From the NCBI GenBank assembly GCA_913059105.1, contig CAJXRL010000077.1, forward strand, positions 1 to 10,255: a stretch of DNA of 10,255 bases, given 5' to 3'. Positions within the stretch are counted from its first letter, which is position 1; each line of letters opens with the position of its first letter. Below are positions 1 to 7,358 of this stretch, piece after piece. The translations under genes were made by a program, and so were the position numbers. This DNA is from an uncultured Flavobacteriales bacterium (GTDB lineage Bacteria; Bacteroidota; Bacteroidia; Flavobacteriales_E; Vicingaceae). The notes under the pieces were generated by a model that made no database searches, was not told the DNA's origin, and worked only from the letters and a program-made list of their open reading frames with translations.

Positions 1-31
1 GTCGGCAGCGTCAGATGTGTATAAGAGACAG
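1..31 (+). other. Illumina Nextera read-1 adapter (artefact)
   Basis: Positions 13-31 are exactly the 19-bp Tn5 mosaic end used in Nextera kits (AGATGTGTATAAGAGACAG), preceded at 1-12 by the end of the read-1 primer tail (GTCGGCAGCGTC). This is library adapter retained at the contig edge and not genomic DNA. It supplies a GTG at position 17 that looks like a start codon for the first gene but is not one. Confidence 0.98.
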
Positions 32-403
32 ATAGAAGGAAGTCCTAAGACACCAACTATTAAGTTCAACCCCGAAGAAGGAAAATTATTGATTCAAGGA
101 AGATCAATTCCGGAAAACTCAATTGATTTTTACAAACCTCTGGTTGACTCTTTAGAAGGTTATGCAGGTGCTGTTAAGGAAGCGACAAAAGTTGATATAG
201 TATTAGAATACTTCAATACTAGTTCTTCGAAATGTATCCTTGATGTATTCAAGAAATTGGAAAAAATTAATGAAGCTGGGGGTGGAGTTACAATTAATTG
301 GCACTATGAAGAAGATGATGAAGATATGTTAGAGGCTGGGGAAGATTACCAAGCAATAATTAACATACCATTCAAAATGGTTGAAATAGAAGAAGAGGAT
401 TAA
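32..403 (+). CDS. SiaC-family regulatory phosphoprotein (DUF1987), 5'-truncated
   Basis: This is a small acidic protein whose first few codons are lost at the contig edge; genomic coding begins at position 32 and 123 residues remain. Family signatures are visible: an opening EGSPKTP, then GRSIPENSIDFYKPL, then EYFNTSSSKC, and a very acidic tail. Family members usually begin with only a few residues before EGTPKTP, so little is missing. In Pseudomonas aeruginosa, SiaC is switched by the phosphatase SiaA and kinase SiaB and acts on the diguanylate cyclase SiaD, with a threonine as the phosphosite. By inference the threonine of the NTSSS motif (codon 218-220) is the equivalent site. Many Bacteroidota carry the family beside SiaB-like or PP2C-like genes, which would lie upstream and out of view. 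The gene converges on the AMP nucleosidase gene. Confidence 0.85.
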   Translation: MEGSPKTPTIKFNPEEGKLLIQGRSIPENSIDFYKPLVDSLEGYAGAVKEATKVDIVLEYFNTSSSKCILDVFKKLEKINEAGGGVTINWHYEEDDEDMLEAGEDYQAIINIPFKMVEIEEED

Positions 404-421
404 CAAAAACTACATAAGAAC

Positions 422-468
422 GAGTTACAAAAAAAGCCCCGCAAATTGCGAGGCTTTTTTTGTAACTC
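422..468. terminator. Bidirectional intrinsic terminator between convergent genes
   Basis: A near-perfect inverted repeat: 422-438 (GAGTTACAAAAAAAGCC) pairs with 452-468 (GGCTTTTTTTGTAACTC) over 17 bp. One C/A mismatch follows, then CGC/GCG closes an AAATT loop. The GC core is flanked by seven A on one side and seven T on the other, so it can end transcription from the siaC-like gene (+) and from the AMP nucleosidase gene (-), whose stop lies 7 bp away. Confidence 0.93.
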
Positions 469-475
469 TCTTTTT

Positions 476-1264
476 TCAATGATCTGAAGGACTTTCAAAT
501 CGCATATGCTTAACCGACTCTCCGGACTCTTTTAATTCTAATAAAGCATCTATACCTATTTGAAGGTGATTGTTCACAAAATTTGAACTAACTTTCTTAT
601 CGCTCTCAGCAGTTTTTATACCCTCAGGAATCATTGGATTATCAGAAACTAACAACAGCGCCCCATGCGGAATGCTATTTACAAATCCTACAGAAAAAAT
701 AGTTGCCGTTTCCATATCAATTGCCATGGCTCTGATTTCACGAAGATATTCTTTAAACTCTTCGTCATGTTCCCAAACTCTTCTATTGGTGGTATAAACA
801 GTTCCAGTCCAATAATCAAGTTGATGTTTTTTTATCATTGAAGACACGGCCCTTTGCAATCGAAAACTTGGCAATGCAGGCACCTCTGGCGGCATATAGT
901 CATTGCTGGTACCTTCTCCCCTAATTGCTGCAATTGGCAGTATTAAATCGCCTAATTCGGTCTTTCTCTTTAATCCACCACATTTACCCAAAAACAAAAC
1001 TGCCTTTGGCGAAATCGCCGATAATAAATCCATCACAGTAGCTGCCATTGCACTACCCATACCAAAATTAATTATGGTAATGCCTTTACTTGTTGCTGAC
1101 TGCATAGGTTTATCCCGTCCTTCAATTTCTACATCGAATTCCTGAGCAAACATCTTGATATAATCACTGAAATTGGTCAACAAGACATATTCACCAAAAG
1201 CTTCTAATGGAACTCCTGTATATCGTGGTAACCAATTGTCTACTATTTCTTTTTTACTTTTCAA
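476..1264 (-). CDS. amn: AMP nucleosidase, short Bacteroidota form
   Basis: This cytoplasmic enzyme hydrolyses AMP to adenine and ribose 5-phosphate in purine salvage. The 262-residue protein is a single nucleoside-phosphorylase/nucleosidase (PNP/UDP) domain. It has a glycine-rich strand-turn near residues 65-75 (NFGMGSA), GKCGG at 93-97, the ribose-binding motif AIDMETAT at 181-188, and VSDNP at 206-210, where Asp208 is the likely purine-protonating residue. It is much shorter than E. coli Amn (484 residues) because it lacks the N-terminal regulatory domain, which is normal in Bacteroidota. The start is TTG at 1264: no in-frame ATG occurs before the upstream stop, and the MKxKxEIVxNWLPRYTG opening matches the family N-terminus. 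It begins 4 bp after the dpp11 stop, so the two are probably co-transcribed and translationally coupled. Confidence 0.9.
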   Translation of the reverse strand: MKSKKEIVDNWLPRYTGVPLEAFGEYVLLTNFSDYIKMFAQEFDVEIEGRDKPMQSATSKGITIINFGMGSAMAATVMDLLSAISPKAVLFLGKCGGLKRKTELGDLILPIAAIRGEGTSNDYMPPEVPALPSFRLQRAVSSMIKKHQLDYWTGTVYTTNRRVWEHDEEFKEYLREIRAMAIDMETATIFSVGFVNSIPHGALLLVSDNPMIPEGIKTAESDKKVSSNFVNNHLQIGIDALLELKESGESVKHMRFESPSDH

Positions 1265-1268
1265 GTAT

Positions 1269-3410
1269 TTATTTTTTTGTTGAAACTAATTTCATCTCCT
1301 TCACCAAATGACCGGCATTTGCGTATTTGTCTACTACAAACAACACATACCTAATATCGACAGAGATGTTTCTACATTGATTGATGTCGTAATTAATGTC
1401 ACTCATAGTACCTTCCCAATTTCGGTCAAAATTCAAGCCAATTAGCTCTCCATTTGCGTTAATAACAGGACTGCCAGAGTTCCCTCCTGTTGTATGATTT
1501 GAAGCAGTAAAACACACATGTAAACTACCATCTTCATCAGCATATTGCCCATAATCTTTATCTTCTATCAACTTCACTAATCTTTTAGGTAAGTCAAAAT
1601 CTACATTTTCAGGATCATACTTTTCTAAAATTCCTTTTCCACTTGTGAAGAAATCATACATTACCCCATCTTTCGGGTTGTAGTTATCTACTTGCCCATA
1701 TGCCAACCTTAAAGTTGAATTTGCATCTGGGTAATACGTGCCCGGAACATGTTTTCTTAAGCCCTTAACGTAAATTTTACTTAGCGAATCAATTTGGTTT
1801 GAATACGCTGAGTAATTTGGTCGGACTTCTTTGAAATAGATGTCCCAGAACTCGTTCATCAATTTAAATACTGGGTCTTTGCTTACTTTTTTAGCAGCAC
1901 TTTTACCCCAATTATCAAGTAATCCCAAAACCTGCTCTTCTGTCAAGAAATTTGATTTTTTAACGTAAGCTTTATAATCATTGGTAAGCAACTCAGCTTT
2001 ACTACCCTTTAACAACGCCGGAACATATTGTGGGTCTAGTTTAGCTTTATATTCTCGCAACAATACTTGTGAAACAGCCAATTCTGTTGACAAATCAAAA
2101 TTCTTAAAATGCGCTTTAACTTGCTCTTTTAATTTTTTAACGGTGGCATCGTCCACTTCTTCCCCTTTATTGGTTTTGGTCACAATGGATTTAAAACGAT
2201 TAGACAAACGCAACATTTCCATTTTTCGATATGGGATCTCAACAAAAAAGCTTCTAGCTAAAGCATAGCCCTCAATTGCCTCATATCTCTTTTTTAATTC
2301 AGGAAGTACAGAAGAGTACTCTTCCATTCCAGCTGTAGCTTTTGTAAATGCAGTTTCTCTTTCTTCTTTTAATTGAATCGCATTTGCTTTTTCCAATCCT
2401 CGATTTTCTCCAATCCACTTTTTCCAATAATTAGCAATACTTGCATACTTAGAAGCATATTGTATGCGCACCTTATCGTTAGCTTTCATATGCTTATCCA
2501 TAATTTTTAACGCTTGATCGCGAACTTCAATTTGAGCAGGATTTATTACTTCCTTGATTTGTTTGATCGCAAAAGAAGTTAAATATTCTTGTGTCCGACC
2601 TGGGAAACCATACACCATAGTAAAGTCCCCTTTTTTAATTCCATCCATAGAAATTGGCAAGAAATGTCTTGGTTTAAAGGGAACATTATCTTCCGCGTAA
2701 TCCGCTGGCATATTGTCTTTGTCTGCGTATATCCTGAACAACGAAAAATCTCCTGTGTGTCTTGGCCACATCCAGTTATCTGTATCTCCACCAAACTTTC
2801 CTATTGCTGAAGGTGGTGCTCCTACTAACCTCACATCTTGAAAAGTTTCCGTAACAAACATATAGTATTCATTGCCATAGAAAAATGGTCGAATGTATGA
2901 TTCATAGTGCGAACCTTCATTTGTTGCTTCTATTTTAGCCTTAATTCTTTTAGCTATTTCAACTTGACGTTCACTCACTTTCAATTCAGTTGAAATACCA
3001 TCTAAAATTTCTTTGGTCACATCTTCCATTCTAACAATAAACGTTGCAGTTAATCCTGGATTGGTTAATTCTTGCGAATGATTCATCGCCCAATAACCAT
3101 TTGTCAAGTAATCGTTCTCAACTGAACTGTGAGATTGAATTTGACCGTAACCACAATGATGATTTGTTAATATCAATCCTTGATCTGAGATAATTTCTCC
3201 TGTACAAAATCCCCCAAAAGAAATGATTGCATCTTTCAAACTCGATTGATTTACACTATATATATCTTCAGCTGAGAGTTTCAATCCCATGCTTTGCATG
3301 TCACCTTCATTTAAACTCTTTAGCAACATAGGCAACCAGATTCCTTCTTTTGCAAACAGCATTGATGTTGAAAGAAGTGCACTCAAAAATAATACAGTAA
3401 TCTTTTTCAT
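1269..3410 (-). CDS. dpp11: S46 family dipeptidyl-peptidase, DPP11-type (Asp/Glu-specific)
   Basis: This exported serine peptidase removes N-terminal dipeptides from oligopeptides, normally in the periplasm. The 713-residue length is typical of family S46. A signal peptide covers about residues 1-20 (MKK, a hydrophobic run, then LFA before KEG). The chymotrypsin-like triad is visible: His85 in TNHHCGYG, probable Asp221 in PRHTGDF, and Ser645 in TGGNSGSP. A helical insert, lysine-rich, lies roughly between residues 290 and 550, as in known S46 structures. Arg663, 18 residues after the serine in LNFDRNWEG, matches the arginine (R673 in Porphyromonas gingivalis DPP11) that selects Asp/Glu at P1, where DPP7 has glycine. 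The ATG at 3410 fits the signal peptide. It is first in a two-gene unit with the AMP nucleosidase gene and divergent from another secreted peptidase. Confidence 0.93.
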   Translation of the reverse strand: MKKITVLFLSALLSTSMLFAKEGIWLPMLLKSLNEGDMQSMGLKLSAEDIYSVNQSSLKDAIISFGGFCTGEIISDQGLILTNHHCGYGQIQSHSSVENDYLTNGYWAMNHSQELTNPGLTATFIVRMEDVTKEILDGISTELKVSERQVEIAKRIKAKIEATNEGSHYESYIRPFFYGNEYYMFVTETFQDVRLVGAPPSAIGKFGGDTDNWMWPRHTGDFSLFRIYADKDNMPADYAEDNVPFKPRHFLPISMDGIKKGDFTMVYGFPGRTQEYLTSFAIKQIKEVINPAQIEVRDQALKIMDKHMKANDKVRIQYASKYASIANYWKKWIGENRGLEKANAIQLKEERETAFTKATAGMEEYSSVLPELKKRYEAIEGYALARSFFVEIPYRKMEMLRLSNRFKSIVTKTNKGEEVDDATVKKLKEQVKAHFKNFDLSTELAVSQVLLREYKAKLDPQYVPALLKGSKAELLTNDYKAYVKKSNFLTEEQVLGLLDNWGKSAAKKVSKDPVFKLMNEFWDIYFKEVRPNYSAYSNQIDSLSKIYVKGLRKHVPGTYYPDANSTLRLAYGQVDNYNPKDGVMYDFFTSGKGILEKYDPENVDFDLPKRLVKLIEDKDYGQYADEDGSLHVCFTASNHTTGGNSGSPVINANGELIGLNFDRNWEGTMSDINYDINQCRNISVDIRYVLFVVDKYANAGHLVKEMKLVSTKK

Positions 3411-3831
3411 TCTTAGCTTTTTTTATTCTCAGTTTGTAATTTTTTAATTATAATTTTCTTATCATCAATTTTGATCTTTGCCACCAATAATAATATCTTT
3501 TGAAAGTTACTATTAAGTACTCGGAAGATACCCAAACATTATGAAATTTTATATCTCTCAATAATACGCAAAAGCTATCAGTTCGTCAAACATGAAAACC
3601 TTTATTCCCATTCATAAATTGGTAACATCACAGCCGCTGCTTTGAAATGAAACTGAGAATTAAAATTAGACTTAAACAGTCAATTCAATTTCCGAAAAAC
3701 ATCAAATATTAGGATTGGAATTATTCGAAAAATCTATCGCAGTACGCTCAAAATCATACATTAACGAAAAAATTAATAAAAAACATTGGACTTGGAGCGA
3801 AATGAGAAATCAAAAATGCTAATTTAAATTC
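3411..3831. other. 421-bp divergent intergenic region
   Basis: This AT-rich spacer must hold the promoters of both dpp11 (leftward) and the S37/S28 peptidase gene (rightward). I found no convincing TAnnTTTG-type Bacteroidota -7 element and no strong hairpin. Two short open stretches sit close to the flanking starts: 3413-3484 on the minus strand (GTG start, 23 codons, stop 2 bp before the dpp11 ATG) and 3676-3822 on the plus strand (no ATG start; TTG at 3715; stop 9 bp before the peptidase ATG). Neither resembles a protein I know. They may be chance open frames or gene remnants. Confidence 0.5.
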
Positions 3832-5112
3832 ATGAAAAAATTGAACTTTTTTATCGCATTTATTGTTATAGCAAACTCATTATCAGCACAAAACATTAGC
3901 GAACAATTATTCAACTTACCCAACATAATCTTCGAAAAAATCCTAACACCAGTTGGGTATGAAGCTACGTATGAACTAAAAATTAAACAACCATTAGATC
4001 ACAAAGACCCATCTAAAGGGTATTTCTATCAAAGAGCTTTTTTAAGTCATGCAGGTTTCGACGAACCAACCGTAATGGTTACCAACGGTTATGCTAATGC
4101 TAAAAACCGAATTTCTGAACCAGCAAAACTATTGGGTGCCAATCAAATAAACATTGAACACAGGTATTTTGGCGAGAGCATGCCAGATTCGGTAGATTAC
4201 ACTTTTTTAAATTTAGAACAAGTTGCTGGCGATTTACATCATATCAATACCATTTTTAAAACTATTTACAGCGGGAAATGGGTCTCAACAGGTATTAGTA
4301 AAGGAGGACAAACAACCATTTTCTACCGTTATTTCTATCCAAAAGATGTTGATGTTAGCATACCTTACGTTGCACCTTCAACCCAAGGACTTGAGGATAA
4401 AAGAATTTACACATTTTTGGATACAGTAGGAAGTAAAGAATGCAGAGACGCGCTAAAAGAGGTGCAATTAGCTCTTTTTCAAAAAAGGGAACAAATATTA
4501 CCTTTATTAAAATGGTATACCTACGGAGCAAAATTGAATTTCACTTACCTGGAATTTGAACAAGCATTTGAATATGCTGTTTTAGAATATCCTTTTTCAT
4601 TTTGGCAATGGGGTTCTAATTGTTCTAGTATTCCAAAAAGTGATGCAGATGTAGAAACTATTCTGAAACATTTCCTAAAAGTTTCTGGTCTTACTTTTTT
4701 CTCTGATCAAAGCATGAAGAGTTACGCTTCACATTATTACCAAGCAGGCTCAGAAATGGGTTACTACGGTTATGATATCTCTGATTTCAAGCAATATATT
4801 AAAGCATTACCAAATGATAAAAACCCTTCAGCGATTTTTATGCCGAATAAAATGAAGGTAGAATTTGACAATTCAGTACATCAGAATATGCAGAAATGGA
4901 TTAAGACCAACGGCAATCAATTCATTTATATCAATGGCAACAAAGATACCTGGTCTGTAACATCTGAACGTCCAGAAAAAGGAGTCGATGCACTTTGGTT
5001 TTTCTTAAAAGATAAAGATCACGGAGCAGCACGGATTAAAAACATGACTTCTATTGAGCGGGAACAAATGATTTCAGCATTAGAAAGATGGCTAGAATTG
5101 GAAATTGAATAA
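3832..5112 (+). CDS. Secreted S37/S28-type serine aminopeptidase (PS-10 family)
   Basis: An alpha/beta-hydrolase peptidase of 426 residues. Residues 1-19 form a signal peptide ending LSA before QN. Visible landmarks are the oxyanion-side motif NIEHRYFGES at 107-116, the nucleophile elbow GISKGGQ with Ser156, the acid Asp372 in NGNKDTWS, and His397 in DKDHGAA, giving the order Ser-Asp-His expected of the fold. The HRYFGES and GxSKGG motifs are shared by family S28 (prolyl carboxypeptidase-like) and S37 (Streptomyces tripeptidyl aminopeptidase); length and bacterial origin favour S37, but I cannot separate them with certainty. It lacks a type IX sorting tail, so periplasm or release by another route is likely. 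Opposite-facing dpp11 suggests joint use of extracellular peptides. A probable terminator follows at 5163-5205. Confidence 0.82.
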   Translation: MKKLNFFIAFIVIANSLSAQNISEQLFNLPNIIFEKILTPVGYEATYELKIKQPLDHKDPSKGYFYQRAFLSHAGFDEPTVMVTNGYANAKNRISEPAKLLGANQINIEHRYFGESMPDSVDYTFLNLEQVAGDLHHINTIFKTIYSGKWVSTGISKGGQTTIFYRYFYPKDVDVSIPYVAPSTQGLEDKRIYTFLDTVGSKECRDALKEVQLALFQKREQILPLLKWYTYGAKLNFTYLEFEQAFEYAVLEYPFSFWQWGSNCSSIPKSDADVETILKHFLKVSGLTFFSDQSMKSYASHYYQAGSEMGYYGYDISDFKQYIKALPNDKNPSAIFMPNKMKVEFDNSVHQNMQKWIKTNGNQFIYINGNKDTWSVTSERPEKGVDALWFFLKDKDHGAARIKNMTSIEREQMISALERWLELEIE

Positions 5113-5162
5113 CCATTTCACTCAGACGCTATGAAAAATGAAGATATTTCATCAACCTAAAC

Positions 5163-5205
5163 ATAGGTTTTTGCGTTTTAATATCATCCAAAGAAACCTA
5201 TTTTT
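5163..5205 (+). terminator. Possible intrinsic terminator after the S37/S28 peptidase gene
   Basis: ATAGGTTT at 5163-5170 and AAACCTAT at 5194-5201 form a perfect 8-bp inverted repeat, extendable by one G-T and one A-T pair, followed by a run of five T (5201-5205). The loop is long (about 19 nt) and the stem AT-rich, so it is weaker than the terminator at 422-468. It ends only 15 bp before the uvrB start and could instead act on the uvrB leader. Confidence 0.45.
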
Positions 5206-5219
5206 AGTAAATCTGTATA

Positions 5220-7241
5220 ATGGAATTCAAACTCGTTTCTGAATACAAACCAACCGGTGATCAACCTCAAGCTATCAAACAATTAGTTGAAGGTTTGAAT
5301 GACGGAATAACTGCTCAAACACTTTTGGGAGTTACTGGTTCAGGTAAGACATTTACGGTTGCCAACGTAATTCAAGAAACTGGAAAGCCAACTTTAGTTT
5401 TAAGTCATAACAAGACTTTAGCGGCGCAGCTATATGGCGAATTCAAACAGTTTTTTCCAGACAATGCTGTTGAATATTTTGTTTCGTATTACGACTATTA
5501 CCAACCAGAAGCATACCTCCCAGGTTCAGATACATATATTGAAAAAGATCTTTCTATTAATGACGAAATTGAAAAACTTCGATTAAGCGCCGTTTCTTCA
5601 CTTCTTTCAGGTCGTCGAGATGTCATTATTGTTTCTTCTGTTTCCTGTATTTATGGTATTTCAAATCCTTCAGATTTTAAACAGAATGTAACTCACATAA
5701 AAGTAGGTCAACTTATCAGCCGAAATAAATTATTGCACCAATTTGTGAGTGCCCTATATTCTAGAAGTTCCGGAGATTTTACCCGAGGAAAATTTCGGGT
5801 AAAAGGAGATACGGTTGATTTATTTCCCGCTTATGCAGACATAGCATACCGCATCAGTTTCTTTGGTGATGAAATTGAAGACATTCGATCTTTTGATCCG
5901 AACAATGGCAACACCATTGAGAAATTTATAGATTTAGATATTTATCCTGCTAATATTTTTGTGACCACCAAAGACCGTATGAATGAATCCATATGGCAGA
6001 TTCAACAGGACATGGTGAAACAAGTAGATTATTTCAAGGAAATTGGCAAACCACTCGAAGCAAAAAGACTAGAAGACAGAACTTTGTACGATTTAGAAAT
6101 GATGAAGGAGTTGGGTTACTGCTCAGGTATTGAGAACTACTCTCGTTACTTTGATGCTCGAGAACCTGGAACTCGTCCTTTCTGTTTAATAGATTATTTT
6201 CCAGATGACTATTTACTAGTAGTTGATGAAAGCCATGTAACAGTTTCGCAAGTGAATGCTATGTATGGTGGAGATAGATCAAGAAAAATCAACTTGGTAG
6301 AATATGGCTTTCGACTGCCTGCGGCTATGGATAACCGTCCGTTGAAATTTGAAGAGTGGGAGTCTCTCCGAAATCAAGCAATTTATGTGAGTGCGACACC
6401 AGCAGATTACGAAATAAGAGAGTCTGAAGGAGTGATCGTAGAACAAGTTATTAGACCAACAGGTTTATTGGATCCTATAATTGAAGTTCGTCCTACACAA
6501 AATCAAGTAGATGATTTGATGGAGGAAGTTGCGATTCGTATTGAGAAAGACGAAAGAACATTGGTGACTACACTTACCAAAAGGATGGCAGAAGAGTTGA
6601 CTAAATACTTTATTAAGAATGGTATAAAAACTCGATACATCCATTCTGATGTTGATACCTTGGAAAGAGTTGAAATATTAAGAGATCTTCGTTTTGGAGT
6701 ATTTGATGTTTTAGTTGGTGTCAACTTATTAAGAGAGGGTTTAGATTTACCCGAAGTGTCATTGGTAGCAATTATGGATGCCGATAAAGAAGGGTTCCTG
6801 CGCTCAGGTCGTTCGTTAACACAAACTGTGGGAAGAGCTGCAAGAAATGTTAATGGTATTGCTATTTTTTACGGAGACAGGATTACAGGTTCTATGCAGC
6901 GGACTATGGACGAAACTGAACGCAGAAGAGAAAAGCAGATTGCGTATAATACAAAACATGGATTAGTGCCTCAAGCATTGAATAAGAGTAAAGAAAATGT
7001 GCTCCGCCAAACTGAGGTAGCTGACGGAAGCAAAGCCCCTCGAAAATATCAGATGGATGAAAGTATTCCATTAGCTGCTGACCCGGAAACAAAGTATTTA
7101 AATAAAGAGGATCTTGAAAAATCGTTGAAACGCACAAGAAAGGAAATGGAGAAAGCAGCCAAAGATATGGACTTTATTATGGCTGCAAAATTGCGTGACG
7201 AAATGTTTGAGCTGCAAGCAATGGTTTACAAAGCTAAGTAA
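5220..7241 (+). CDS. uvrB: Excinuclease ABC subunit UvrB
   Basis: UvrB is the damage-verification helicase of nucleotide excision repair. It is loaded by UvrA, then recruits UvrC for dual incision. The 673-residue product is full length and intact. The opening PTGDQPQAIKQL is the family Q-motif region. Walker A is GVTGSGKT at 37-44. The aromatic beta-hairpin that inserts between DNA strands lies near 90-116, starting YYDYYQPEAYLPGS. Walker B carries DESH at 336-339, motif V has REGLDLPE at 505-512, and motif VI is QTVGRAARN at 535-543. The C-terminal UVR domain that contacts UvrC is near 630-665 (MAAKLRDEM). The ATG at 5220 gives the normal UvrB N-terminus. It stands alone, without uvrA or uvrC nearby, as is usual, and I see no LexA-type box upstream. 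Confidence 0.99.
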   Translation: MEFKLVSEYKPTGDQPQAIKQLVEGLNDGITAQTLLGVTGSGKTFTVANVIQETGKPTLVLSHNKTLAAQLYGEFKQFFPDNAVEYFVSYYDYYQPEAYLPGSDTYIEKDLSINDEIEKLRLSAVSSLLSGRRDVIIVSSVSCIYGISNPSDFKQNVTHIKVGQLISRNKLLHQFVSALYSRSSGDFTRGKFRVKGDTVDLFPAYADIAYRISFFGDEIEDIRSFDPNNGNTIEKFIDLDIYPANIFVTTKDRMNESIWQIQQDMVKQVDYFKEIGKPLEAKRLEDRTLYDLEMMKELGYCSGIENYSRYFDAREPGTRPFCLIDYFPDDYLLVVDESHVTVSQVNAMYGGDRSRKINLVEYGFRLPAAMDNRPLKFEEWESLRNQAIYVSATPADYEIRESEGVIVEQVIRPTGLLDPIIEVRPTQNQVDDLMEEVAIRIEKDERTLVTTLTKRMAEELTKYFIKNGIKTRYIHSDVDTLERVEILRDLRFGVFDVLVGVNLLREGLDLPEVSLVAIMDADKEGFLRSGRSLTQTVGRAARNVNGIAIFYGDRITGSMQRTMDETERRREKQIAYNTKHGLVPQALNKSKENVLRQTEVADGSKAPRKYQMDESIPLAADPETKYLNKEDLEKSLKRTRKEMEKAAKDMDFIMAAKLRDEMFELQAMVYKAK

Positions 7242-7296
7242 TCAATAGTATTGCATTGTGCATTTAATAGTTTTCTAACTGCACCTATAGATTTAA

Positions 7297-7347
7297 AAGT
7301 AAATGTATTTTTTTAGTATATTTACTTATAGTACATAAAACTATAAG
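7297..7347 (+). promoter_or_regulatory. Two overlapping inverted repeats just before the GH16 start
   Basis: The first repeat pairs AAGTAAAT (7297-7304) with ATTTACTT (7320-7327) and can extend inward by five more pairs including two G-U. The second pairs CTTATAGT (7325-7332) with ACTATAAG (7340-7347) perfectly across a 7-nt spacer and ends 11 bp before the ATG. The repeats share 7325-7327, so the two stems cannot both form fully. An operator for a regulator or a structured leader are both possible; TATATTTA at 7317-7324 partly matches the Bacteroidota -7 element. Confidence 0.4.
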
Positions 7348-7358
7348 AATTCTACCTC

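Noticed and set aside
903..1145. Open frames opposite or inside amn, dpp11, uvrB and GH16 (for example this one, and 1981-2268, 2579-2810, 4223-4429, 6503-6724, 6904-7137, 7352-7579, 8187-8399)
   Set aside because: They overlap genes with clear family motifs in the other frame, have no known domains and show the residue bias of out-of-frame translation.
3592..3645. ATG-started 17-codon frame in the dpp11/peptidase spacer
   Set aside because: Very short, with no recognisable motif and no suitable position relative to either flanking gene; expected by chance.
5129..5158. Small ATG frame and 5-bp inverted repeat (ATGAA/TTCAT) between the S37/S28 peptidase and uvrB
   Set aside because: Nine codons and 5-bp arms are well within chance in AT-rich intergenic DNA.
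7242..7296. Possible uvrB terminator (AGTT/AACT at about 7269-7280)
   Set aside because: The stem has only 4 bp and no T-run follows, so it is too weak to support as a terminator.
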